Of a DNA stretch of 14,287 nt, positions 1 through 7,192 are shown in pieces. Both the position numbers and the translations under genes were made by a program. The notes under the pieces were generated by a model. The model ran no database searches and had not been told where the DNA came from. It worked only from the letters and a program-made list of their open reading frames with translations. Position 1 is the stretch's first letter. Each line of letters starts with the position of its first letter. Origin of the DNA: Planctomycetota bacterium (GTDB taxonomy: Bacteria; Planctomycetota; Planctomycetia; Planctomycetales; Planctomycetaceae); contig JAEZFD010000005.1 of the NCBI GenBank assembly GCA_023417655.1, forward strand, positions 1 to 14,287, read 5' to 3'.

Positions 1-87
1 TCCGGTCCTTCTATGCTGGCCGCGCCGGGAGGAGCAGGGCCGCCCGGCAGTGTGAACTCTGCTGAAATGATGTGTCTGAACCGGTGA
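1..87 (+). CDS. Possible C-terminal tail of an upstream gene (partial)
   Basis: Frame 1 is open from the window edge to a TGA at 85-87, giving 28 residues rich in Ala, Gly and Pro and ending in MMCLNR. The stop lies 9 bases before the truA ATG, a spacing typical of an operon. The other two forward frames close earlier (TGA at 53-55 and 63-65). The peptide is low-complexity and I recognise no family, so this may simply be an open stretch by chance. Confidence 0.3.
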   Translation, partial: SGPSMLAAPGGAGPPGSVNSAEMMCLNR

Positions 88-96
88 TGATGTCGT

Positions 97-951
97 ATGT
101 CGTCTGCAACCTCAAATCCTGAACCGCGAAACATTCGCCTGCGTCTCGCCTACGACGGAACGAACTACTCCGGTTGGCAGATTCAACCCGAGCGAGTGAC
201 GATTCAGGGGTGTCTTGAGCAAGCCATTCGAAATCTCACGGGCGAAACCGTGAACGTGCTGTCCGCAGGACGCACGGATGCTGGCGTTCATGCTCTCGGA
301 CAGGTCGCCAGTTTCCTGACGCAATCGCGGATCCCGGCTCACAAATGGCGGCCGGCATTGCAGACGCAACTGCCGGAGGACATTGTCATTCTGGAGTCAG
401 ATGAAGTTCCGCTGGAATTCCATGCGACTTTTTCGGCCGTATCCAAGCGGTACCGGTATGTCATTCTGAACCGGCTGGTCCCTGATCCCTTCGTTCGCAA
501 ATACAGCTGGAAAATCGGCCAGGAACTCGATCTGGGAGCGATGCGGGAGGCCGCGCGATTTCTGTTGGGAAAGCATGATTTTCGGAGCTTTGAATCGCAC
601 TGGCCCAATAAGGCCACAAGTGTCCGCACCGTTCACGAATTGACGATTGAGCGGCGGGCCGGATGGTCCTTGTTTTCGCCCAGCGTAAAAACGACTTCCA
701 CGAGTGGTGAGGACGAGGGCGAGTTCATCTGTCTGGAAATCGAGGCGGACGGATTTCTCTACAACATGGTCCGGACCATCACCGGCACGCTGGTGAATGT
801 CGGGCGTGGATCGTGGTCCCCAGAAGATGTTCGCCGAGTTCTTCAAGCCCAGGATCGCAAGATCGCTGGAGGAACCGCTCCAGCATGCGGACTGTTCATG
901 ATGCACGTGAATTATAATGAGGCAAATCTCGCCTATCGCGATCCTCGCTGA
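97..951 (+). CDS. truA: tRNA pseudouridine(38-40) synthase TruA
   Basis: The 284-residue protein belongs to the TruA family, which isomerises uridines 38, 39 and 40 in the tRNA anticodon arm in the cytoplasm. The N-terminal ferredoxin-like half starts with the family pattern LAYDGTNYSGWQ (residues 17-28). The catalytic motif SAGRTDAGVHA follows at 56-66, with Asp61 as the nucleophile. The second half has KRYRY (117-121), HDFRSF (160-165) and the C-terminal signature FLYNMVRTITGTLVNVGRG (220-238). Length is close to the usual 245-275, with a modest insertion around 190-208. An in-frame TGA at 88-90 rules out starts further upstream. No clear Shine-Dalgarno precedes the ATG, which fits translational coupling to the possible upstream gene ending at 87. 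All key residues are intact. Confidence 0.96.
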   Translation: MSSATSNPEPRNIRLRLAYDGTNYSGWQIQPERVTIQGCLEQAIRNLTGETVNVLSAGRTDAGVHALGQVASFLTQSRIPAHKWRPALQTQLPEDIVILESDEVPLEFHATFSAVSKRYRYVILNRLVPDPFVRKYSWKIGQELDLGAMREAARFLLGKHDFRSFESHWPNKATSVRTVHELTIERRAGWSLFSPSVKTTSTSGEDEGEFICLEIEADGFLYNMVRTITGTLVNVGRGSWSPEDVRRVLQAQDRKIAGGTAPACGLFMMHVNYNEANLAYRDPR

Positions 952-1093
952 TGCTGTGACTCGCGGACAGACCTCGGGAATCTGGGGTATTTGGCGAGAG
1001 TTTTGCGAATCTTTTGCGTCAGGATTGCGAAAGATTAACGGGTTCGCGTGATTATAAGCACGTCATCACCGTATCAGGTCGATGCAACCGACA

Positions 1094-1115
1094 CCTGTTC
1101 GAGGGGCCGAACAGG
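1094..1115. repeat. 8-bp perfect hairpin in the autotransporter leader region
   Basis: CCTGTTCG (1094-1101) pairs with CGAACAGG (1108-1115) across a 6-base loop. No T-run follows on either strand, so it does not look like an intrinsic terminator. It could be a leader RNA fold, a palindromic protein site or chance. Confidence 0.45.
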
Positions 1116-1274
1116 GCGGGGCTCAGGACCAAATTGCGCAGGTCTGCTTCTCTTGAGGTTCTACTGCTGAATGCAGTTGCCGAGGCAATGAGACCTGTCC
1201 CGCAGGACATCCCATCTCGCCGGTGAGTACCACTGCGCTATGAACGTGATCAAAGCGTTTCAGAGCAGGGGCAA

Positions 1275-1292
1275 TTCTCTGTCATCAGAGAA
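1275..1292. repeat. 7-bp perfect hairpin before the autotransporter gene
   Basis: TTCTCTG (1275-1281) pairs with CAGAGAA (1286-1292) around a TCAT loop. It sits about 160 bases before the chosen start codon and has no T-run after it. Possible operator or leader stem; function unknown. Confidence 0.4.
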
Positions 1293-1438
1293 CTGAGCTG
1301 TTGGTGAGTTGAATGGCGGCCGGATGCAGTTTGCATTGCTTCCAGCTGTTTAAGGGAGACGTCCAGGACGGGCAGTCGGGCCGACTTGGAATGACACGGC
1401 CGACCGCGTGGCAGCCCCATCCTGAAAATTCCATGGAT

Positions 1439-1442
1439 GGAG
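1439..1442 (+). promoter_or_regulatory. Ribosome binding site deciding the autotransporter start
   Basis: GGAG at 1439-1442 stands 8 bases before the ATG at 1451. This start opens directly into a signal peptide, whereas the upstream in-frame ATGs (1313, 1433) would bury that peptide behind 46 or 6 extra residues. Confidence 0.7.
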
Positions 1443-1450
1443 TTGAATTG

Positions 1451-4400
1451 ATGATTTGGAAGCTGAAACGCTCAGTCAAGCAGGTTGTCTATACTGGGGC
1501 GTGCTTCATTGGCATCTCCTGGTCTGCTTCAATTCATGCTCAAATCATTGACCCGATCTTCAACGGTTCAAATGATCCATCAGTCCCTGGTTCCATTATT
1601 CGCATTGAATACTGGAACCCTGCAGATGGCACTTACCAGGACCCCTCTGGAAACGATTTCTCTTCGAACATCAACTGGACCAATGCGGAAATGTCCGCGA
1701 TCCAGCGAGGGATGCAGTACTGGTGGGATGTCCTCGGCGAAGGAGCGACTCCTGGTCGAACAGTCACGATGCGGATGACGAGGAATGACCCCGGCAATCC
1801 CAACTTCTCGAATGCCTACGCCTCTTCGGTTTATGTCAATGGATCGGATCCAATCCTGACGCAGGTGCAGAATGCCTGGGGGATGGGGCAGAGCACCCCG
1901 CCGCCACCAAGTTCTGGCGGCGCGTTGATCGATGTGAATCTCGCATTTGAATTCCCAACCTTCGTCACAGAGTTCACGGGGATCTACTCTCCTCCAGGGG
2001 CTCCGATCGAAGCGATTATGATTCACGAAGTCGGCCACACGCTGGGCTTCTCTGGCCCAGCTGCTGGTTACTTCGGGGCCACAGGATATATCGCCGACGG
2101 AGTATTCCGGCTGTCTCCTTATGAAGAGTACATTCGGGATGCGAGCGGCAATGCGGTCGTCGCCGGGCAAACGTACACGACCGGGACTCCCTACTTCTTT
2201 GCCGGGCCAAATGCTCTCGCAGTCTACGGAGCCCCTGTTCCCCTCAATACGAGATCCAATCAGCTGTCACATCTGGGGATTACTCCCCTGCTGATGACAC
2301 ATGAAAGCTATCGCAACTACACATTCTTCACCGAAGTCGAGCTCGCGGTCTTGAAAGATGTTGCGTTCTCGAATCTGGATCTGAAGCAGCACTTCGGGCA
2401 GTCGTATTATCAGGACGGCACCACCGCTACGAATACCAATGGGTTCAACTCGACCAAGACATATGGGGTCGGGTTGCACATGAAGGGGAACGGCCAGAAC
2501 ATTACACAGGCAGCTGATATCAACGCAGCCGGGGTGGCCGGGAACGGGATTCGTGTGGACGGGATGGACAATACCGTCACCATCGGTCCAGGCGTGAATG
2601 TGCACGCGGACGGTGACTACGGGGTCGGTCTGCTTGTCAGCTATGGAACGGACAACGTGATTGTCCATCGCGGAAACCTGACGGCCGACTCAACAACCGC
2701 AGACGCCGTCGGAACCGGGATGATGTTCAGCTTCGGCTCGAATATTCTGGGCCCGCTTGGGGCGCCGGACCTGACATCTGACACGCCGACCAACTCGAGT
2801 ATGTATGCGGGTTTCCGTACGGGTTATCTCGTCGACCGCGTCGATATCAGCGGATCCGTATCTGCAGGAAGTGGGACCGGAAACGTTATCTATATTGATA
2901 ACACCGCCGGTGTGCGGGAGATCAATATTCTCGCCGGAGCCGTGCTGAACGGGAATATTTACACAGACCCGGTTATTAATACGTCTGTCGGAATTCAGAG
3001 ACCGACGATCACCTTCGGTCATGCTCAGACGAGCGGCGTTAAGCAGAACAGCGCGGACCTCAACTTCAACTTCAATTACAACGGCAATATCACGGCCGGC
3101 AATTCCTCGCCGCTCGGCGGTGCGATGGATGCGGTGTTTGTCGGGGGGCGAGATGCCGCCAATGGAGCCCGACTTAACGGTAACGTCACCTTCAATAACG
3201 TCTCTGTTCTGGAGACCGGTAAGTTTACCGTCGGCGGAACGACGGTTGCCCAGAACATCACAAACGACGGTCGAATTTCAGGTGTCAGCGGAAGCACGCT
3301 TTCGGCCCAGCAGGGGTTCTATAACAACGGCACCTTGACTGGGACCGGCATGACCTTGCTGAGTGCAGGGGAATTCGAAAACGCCGGAACCATGAACCTC
3401 ACGAACTCGACTCTCACGTCGACGGCTGACGTGTGGTTGAACACAGGGCTGTATACCCAGCAGAACGGGGCGCTCAATGTTGACGCCATCGATAACCTGG
3501 GCGGAATCGTCCTGGAGAATGTGACGACAACCTCAATCGGGGACGTGACAAGCAGCGGGGAATTCTCGCAGTTCGGCGGGACGACTGACGTCGGAGGATC
3601 CCTTGTGAACTCAGGGAATTTCTTCGTCAACAACGGATCGATGACGATCGCGGACACGCTTCACAATACCGGGCTCTTCCAAGCCTCTGTCGGATCCGTC
3701 ATTGACACAACCGGAGTGATCACGAACGGCACGACCGGTTCACTCGAGCTGTTCGGCGGTTCCGAGCTGAATGGATCCGCTGGTATGGTCTCGGCAGGAT
3801 CACTTGTTCTGAATGAAGGGCATGTGCACCTGAGTGATGGAAGCTTCCTGAATCAGGGAGCAACCACCAGCACTGACGGACACATCCTCATCATGAATGG
3901 GGACATGACGATTGCGAATAAGGGATCCTACACGGGAACCCGAGACATCATCGAAATCGATGCTGGAGCGCTGAACGTCATCGGAACAATGTCCAGCTCT
4001 CAGAGCCTCCTCGCGACGGGCGACCTGAACGTTTCCGGGAGCCTCCAGCTGTCAGACAGCTCCATTGCAGTCGTCGCAGGGACAACAAATGTCGCTGCGG
4101 CCGGCAAGTTGACTCTTAACGATTCGTTTGTCGCATCCAACGGCCCTGTGAGTTTCAACGGTCAGGTACGAAACAACGGCGGCCTGTTTGGAGTGGTCAG
4201 CGGCAACCTGAACATCGGCTCGACCGGTTCATATCGCGGCGTGGACGACACTCTCGCGGTCACGAACGGCGGAATTAATGTCGCTGGAACACTCGCGAGC
4301 CAGGACGGCCTGATTTACAGCAGTAACAACATCGTCGTGCAACAGGGGGGGCGCCTCGCAGGAACAGCACTTGTTGATGCTCCCCGAGTGAATGTGAACA

Positions 4401-5953
4401 GCGGCGGTGTGCTTGCAGCCGGTAACAGCATTGGCACGATGGTCATTGATGGGGATTTGCACCTGAACGGGGCAATGGAAGTCGAAGTCGCCGCGGCACA
4501 GGGCGGCCAGGACGCCGACTTGGTTGTTGTTCAGAACGGTCAAGCGTTCATCAATGACGGTACAAGTTATGCAGGTCGAGGGACTTTCAACTTCATCGGG
4601 CTGACAACCCCTTCTGATAACACCTTTGATATTGCTCGCCGCTATACAATTATGACCACGGATGGCGACGGGGACCTGCAGGTCGATGCCCGGCCCAAGA
4701 CGACCGATGACATTGCGAATCGGCGAATGATCCTGCGAAGTGATAAGGATGTCTCTGGCCTCTACACCCCCGGAGCCCGTGACTACTACGCTTATGTCGG
4801 GCGGGATGTTGACTATTCCACCTTGGCGGTCAACGATAATCAGCAGGTCGTTGCAGGATTCCTGAATTCGATTGCGGGGATGGATGATGGCTCGCCGCAG
4901 GGAAATAACCTGCAGTGGTTGCGAGACACAATCGACCTGCTGCCAACCGAAGGCGAAGTCCGTTCTGCGATGGACCAACTGGTCGGAGCATCAACCGCAA
5001 CGATTTACCCGACTCTGGTTCAGCAGATTCACCTGAATACGCAGCGAATGGCCTCCAATCTCCGCAACGAGATGGAACTGTACGCTTATAAATTCGCCGA
5101 CATTGATGAAGAAGATGGCTTCTACGGAAATATCTCCGGATTCGGGACCGGCGGGAACATTGACGGGTCGAGACAGGCGAGTGGATACAAGTATAACTCT
5201 GGTGGAACGCAGCTGCAGGTCGGCTATCGGCAGCGAAATGCGATCCTGGGAGCTTACTACAACTACACGAATGGAACGATTGACGGGACAGGGAATGTCG
5301 GCGTCGAAATGAATGACTTCGGCGGCTTCTTCATCGCCAAGCAGGAATCGAGCCACCTGCTGTTCTCGGTCGGCGGAGGCCATGCAGATCTTAATTCGCG
5401 CCGAACGATTCTGATCGGGAACACTGCGATTCAGAATCCAATCTCCGCCTTTCAGGCATATAACACCAGCACGACGCAGTATAACACGAACGCCGAGCTT
5501 GGCTTCTATCTCCTGTCAGGACCGGTCACACTGCGACCGTTCGCAAGCTTCACTTATGTTTATCTCGAATCAGCCGAGTTCAATGAAGGTCTCACTCCGT
5601 TGGCGATGCGAGGCCGTATCGACGACATGGAAAGCTGCCGATCACAGTTTGGAACCGATTTGAACTTCAATATTCCGGGACTGCCTCAGACCTGGTTGAA
5701 CTTCCGCGGGGCATGGATGCATGAGTATGCCTCAGACGGGGCAGGACTCGTCGTGACATCGATTGGTGGCCTGCCTGCTGGAACCTTTGGCATTCAGGGG
5801 GTCGATCTGGGACGAGACTTCGCTGTCTTTGGGGCGAGCCTGTCGCACTACTTCATCCCCGGTGTCCTCCGCGGATATGGCGGATATGACCTGCTGGCAG
5901 GGACAAACAGTGACCTCCACACAGGCAGCGGCGGGATCGAATTCATCTGGTAA
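1451..5953 (+). CDS. Autotransporter (type Va secretion) with N-terminal zinc-metalloprotease domain
   Basis: This is a 1500-residue secreted protein. Residues 1-31 form a signal peptide (basic start, hydrophobic core, cleavage near SIHA-Q). Residues ~32-320 are a metalloprotease domain with HEVGHTLGF (192-200). H192 and H196 are zinc ligands, E193 is the catalytic base, and a later LSHLGITPLLMTH (272-284) offers a third His (H274) and a Met-turn (M282), as in leishmanolysin-like enzymes. Residues ~330-1085 are a Gly/Asn/Thr/Ser-rich, cysteine-free passenger of beta-helix type. It includes the autotransporter stalk pattern GGVLAAGNSIGTMVIDG (~985-1002). A junction segment (~1120-1200, with MDQLVGASTATIYPTL) leads to a beta-barrel of about 280 residues (~1222-1500), ending in the aromatic terminal residues EFIW that barrel assembly recognises. 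The gene appears monocistronic, with its own terminator. I infer that the passenger is displayed on or released from the cell surface; the substrate is unknown. Confidence 0.9.
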   Translation: MIWKLKRSVKQVVYTGACFIGISWSASIHAQIIDPIFNGSNDPSVPGSIIRIEYWNPADGTYQDPSGNDFSSNINWTNAEMSAIQRGMQYWWDVLGEGATPGRTVTMRMTRNDPGNPNFSNAYASSVYVNGSDPILTQVQNAWGMGQSTPPPPSSGGALIDVNLAFEFPTFVTEFTGIYSPPGAPIEAIMIHEVGHTLGFSGPAAGYFGATGYIADGVFRLSPYEEYIRDASGNAVVAGQTYTTGTPYFFAGPNALAVYGAPVPLNTRSNQLSHLGITPLLMTHESYRNYTFFTEVELAVLKDVAFSNLDLKQHFGQSYYQDGTTATNTNGFNSTKTYGVGLHMKGNGQNITQAADINAAGVAGNGIRVDGMDNTVTIGPGVNVHADGDYGVGLLVSYGTDNVIVHRGNLTADSTTADAVGTGMMFSFGSNILGPLGAPDLTSDTPTNSSMYAGFRTGYLVDRVDISGSVSAGSGTGNVIYIDNTAGVREINILAGAVLNGNIYTDPVINTSVGIQRPTITFGHAQTSGVKQNSADLNFNFNYNGNITAGNSSPLGGAMDAVFVGGRDAANGARLNGNVTFNNVSVLETGKFTVGGTTVAQNITNDGRISGVSGSTLSAQQGFYNNGTLTGTGMTLLSAGEFENAGTMNLTNSTLTSTADVWLNTGLYTQQNGALNVDAIDNLGGIVLENVTTTSIGDVTSSGEFSQFGGTTDVGGSLVNSGNFFVNNGSMTIADTLHNTGLFQASVGSVIDTTGVITNGTTGSLELFGGSELNGSAGMVSAGSLVLNEGHVHLSDGSFLNQGATTSTDGHILIMNGDMTIANKGSYTGTRDIIEIDAGALNVIGTMSSSQSLLATGDLNVSGSLQLSDSSIAVVAGTTNVAAAGKLTLNDSFVASNGPVSFNGQVRNNGGLFGVVSGNLNIGSTGSYRGVDDTLAVTNGGINVAGTLASQDGLIYSSNNIVVQQGGRLAGTALVDAPRVNVNSGGVLAAGNSIGTMVIDGDLHLNGAMEVEVAAAQGGQDADLVVVQNGQAFINDGTSYAGRGTFNFIGLTTPSDNTFDIARRYTIMTTDGDGDLQVDARPKTTDDIANRRMILRSDKDVSGLYTPGARDYYAYVGRDVDYSTLAVNDNQQVVAGFLNSIAGMDDGSPQGNNLQWLRDTIDLLPTEGEVRSAMDQLVGASTATIYPTLVQQIHLNTQRMASNLRNEMELYAYKFADIDEEDGFYGNISGFGTGGNIDGSRQASGYKYNSGGTQLQVGYRQRNAILGAYYNYTNGTIDGTGNVGVEMNDFGGFFIAKQESSHLLFSVGGGHADLNSRRTILIGNTAIQNPISAFQAYNTSTTQYNTNAELGFYLLSGPVTLRPFASFTYVYLESAEFNEGLTPLAMRGRIDDMESCRSQFGTDLNFNIPGLPQTWLNFRGAWMHEYASDGAGLVVTSIGGLPAGTFGIQGVDLGRDFAVFGASLSHYFIPGVLRGYGGYDLLAGTNSDLHTGSGGIEFIW

Positions 5954-6007
5954 CTGAATGAGTCGACTGGCAGTAAGTCCTGCACAGTCTTAAAAACTCC
6001 GCAGCCG

Positions 6008-6045
6008 AGAGCCGGTCTCTATTTTAGACCGGCTCTTTTCTTTTT
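6008..6045 (+). terminator. Intrinsic terminator of the autotransporter gene
   Basis: AGAGCCGGTCT (6008-6018) pairs perfectly with AGACCGGCTCT (6026-6036) around a 7-base loop, followed by TTTTCTTTTT ending at 6045. It lies 55 bases after the stop codon. The minus strand has no adjoining T-run, so it is unidirectional and does not obviously serve the convergent ThiF-like gene. Confidence 0.93.
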
Positions 6046-6067
6046 GGAGCGAAAGTTCTTCTGGTGA

Positions 6068-7093
6068 TTACGTTCCGATATAGCGGGCGTACAGACTACG
6101 GGCGATCGCGATATCTTCCGTGCCGGTGATGATCGCACGTCCATCCCGGAAGAGCGTTAACTCGGCCTGAGCATCAGCAGGCTGAAAGACCATCAGGAAG
6201 GGATTGACGCGAACGGCTCCCAAGGGGGTCAGCCGCTCCTTCAGAGAGTCGAAATTGATCCCGCTCTCAGTGGGCGTCAGCTGAACGGAATTTCGTCCAC
6301 ACAGCACAGTCGACTGGGTTCCCCGTTCTCCGTTCAGCCAGGGACGCTCTGTGCCGGAACAGCACGGACAATGACTGCGGTCGAGATGCGAGAGGTTCCA
6401 GTGCCGGAACGTTCCTTCCCAGACATCGACAATTGTCATACGCGGGGAGATCAGCTCGCGATGTCCTGAAAGGATCTTCAACGCATCCACGACCTGTAGT
6501 GAAGCCATGATCTGCACGGCGGGTCCAATGACACCGGCGGTATCGCAGCTTTCTCCGGCGCCGACTCCCGGCGCCTCTGGCATCAGGCAACGCAGGCAGG
6601 GAGTCTCATGCGGAATCACGGTCATCGTCTGGCCGTGACTGCCGACGCAGCCTGCATGAATCCAAGGGATGCTCAGTTCCATGCAGGCATCGTTGATCAG
6701 GAAGCGAGTTTCAAAATTATCTGTGCCGTCCAGTACGACGTCCGCTCCTTCGATGAGGCTCAGAATGTTATGGCAGTTTACGTCGCTCACCAGCGGGGAG
6801 AGCGAGACCTCGCTATTGATACGCTGCAGCTTCTCTGATGCGGCGATCGCTTTGGGAAGCCTTCTCGCGACATCATCCTCGTCATAGAGGACCTGTCTCT
6901 GCAGGTTGGAGAGTTCGACGAAGTCCCGATCGACGAGTCGCAACGTTCCCACGCCGGCACGGACCAGTGATTCCGCAATCACCGACCCGAGGGCCCCGCA
7001 TCCGATCAGCGCGACGGATGCCGACCGGAGCCGGTCCTGTCCTGCTTCACCGAGACCGGCGAAGAGCGTCTGTTTGCGATATCGACCTGACAT
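6068..7093 (-). CDS. ThiF/MoeB/HesA-family E1-like adenylyltransferase
   Basis: The 341-residue E1-like enzyme would adenylate the C-terminal Gly-Gly of a small ubiquitin-like sulfur carrier (ThiS, MoaD or similar). The Rossmann nucleotide loop is GCGALG (31-36). It is followed by VDRDFVE (54-60, Asp55 for ribose), SNLQRQ (62-67), Lys81 and DGTDN (122-126). Zinc cysteines are C166/C169 and C242/C245. SCDTAGVIGP (182-191) places C183 where ThiF-type enzymes carry their active cysteine. The C-terminal ~80 residues are not a rhodanese: there is no CxxGxR loop, and they end with FRDGRAIITGT and ALYxRYIG-like text. The ATG at 7093 was preferred to one at 7168 because the longer form would run through the hairpin at 7110-7160 and precede the conserved RYRKQ start. 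No clear Shine-Dalgarno is seen. Whether it serves thiamine, molybdopterin or another sulfur pathway cannot be told here. Confidence 0.88.
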   Translation of the reverse strand: MSGRYRKQTLFAGLGEAGQDRLRSASVALIGCGALGSVIAESLVRAGVGTLRLVDRDFVELSNLQRQVLYDEDDVARRLPKAIAASEKLQRINSEVSLSPLVSDVNCHNILSLIEGADVVLDGTDNFETRFLINDACMELSIPWIHAGCVGSHGQTMTVIPHETPCLRCLMPEAPGVGAGESCDTAGVIGPAVQIMASLQVVDALKILSGHRELISPRMTIVDVWEGTFRHWNLSHLDRSHCPCCSGTERPWLNGERGTQSTVLCGRNSVQLTPTESGINFDSLKERLTPLGAVRVNPFLMVFQPADAQAELTLFRDGRAIITGTEDIAIARSLYARYIGT

Positions 7094-7109
7094 GGAAAGG
7101 GGCTCTGCT

Positions 7110-7160
7110 AAAATCAAAAGCTCCGGCAACGGACTCGCACACGAGTCCCCTTGCCGGAGC
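7110..7160 (-). terminator. Terminator-like hairpin between the HAD and ThiF-like genes
   Basis: Read on the minus strand, GCTCCGGCAA (7160-7151) pairs with TTGCCGGAGC (7129-7120). GGACTCG/CGAGTCC form an inner stem (7148-7142 with 7137-7131) and a 4-base loop caps it. A CTTTTGATTTT run follows (7120-7110). It begins 32 bases after the HAD stop and ends 16 bases before the ThiF-like ATG, so it could end HAD transcription or act as an attenuator for the gene behind it. Confidence 0.85.
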
Positions 7161-7192
7161 AGAATCATCAGTGATCAACGAAGGCCTGCTGA

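Larger units (their letters stand above)
952..1450 (+). other. 499-base spacer upstream of the autotransporter gene
   Basis: No convincing gene lies here. A 70-codon open stretch at 1014-1226 starts with TTG, lacks a ribosome site and resembles nothing I know. The autotransporter frame is open from 1313, but residues encoded before 1451 look non-coding and precede the signal peptide. The spacer holds two small perfect hairpins (1094-1115 and 1275-1292). It presumably contains the promoter and a long leader for the autotransporter gene. I could not pick a -35/-10 pair with confidence, and I see no intrinsic terminator for truA. Confidence 0.6.

Noticed and set aside
397..906. 169-codon minus-strand open frame inside truA
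   Set aside because: It fully overlaps a clear truA and has no recognisable domain, so it is a codon-bias shadow.
1014..1226. 70-codon open frame in the truA-autotransporter spacer
   Set aside because: It has a TTG start, no ribosome site, an Arg-rich unstructured product and no family resemblance.
1314..1330. Sigma-54-like site (TGGC ... TGCA) before the autotransporter
   Set aside because: The spacing between the GG and GC elements is one base short of the requirement, and no enhancer site was seen.
1313..1450. 46-residue N-terminal extension of the autotransporter frame
   Set aside because: It would place a non-hydrophobic segment before the signal peptide, while a GGAG with ideal spacing marks the ATG at 1451.
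4229..4978. 249-codon minus-strand open frame inside the autotransporter
   Set aside because: It is antisense to the continuous passenger coding sequence, and its product has no recognisable motifs.
5103..5312. 69-codon plus-strand out-of-frame ORF within the barrel region
   Set aside because: The main frame encodes the well-formed barrel; the alternative frame has no start signal or motif.
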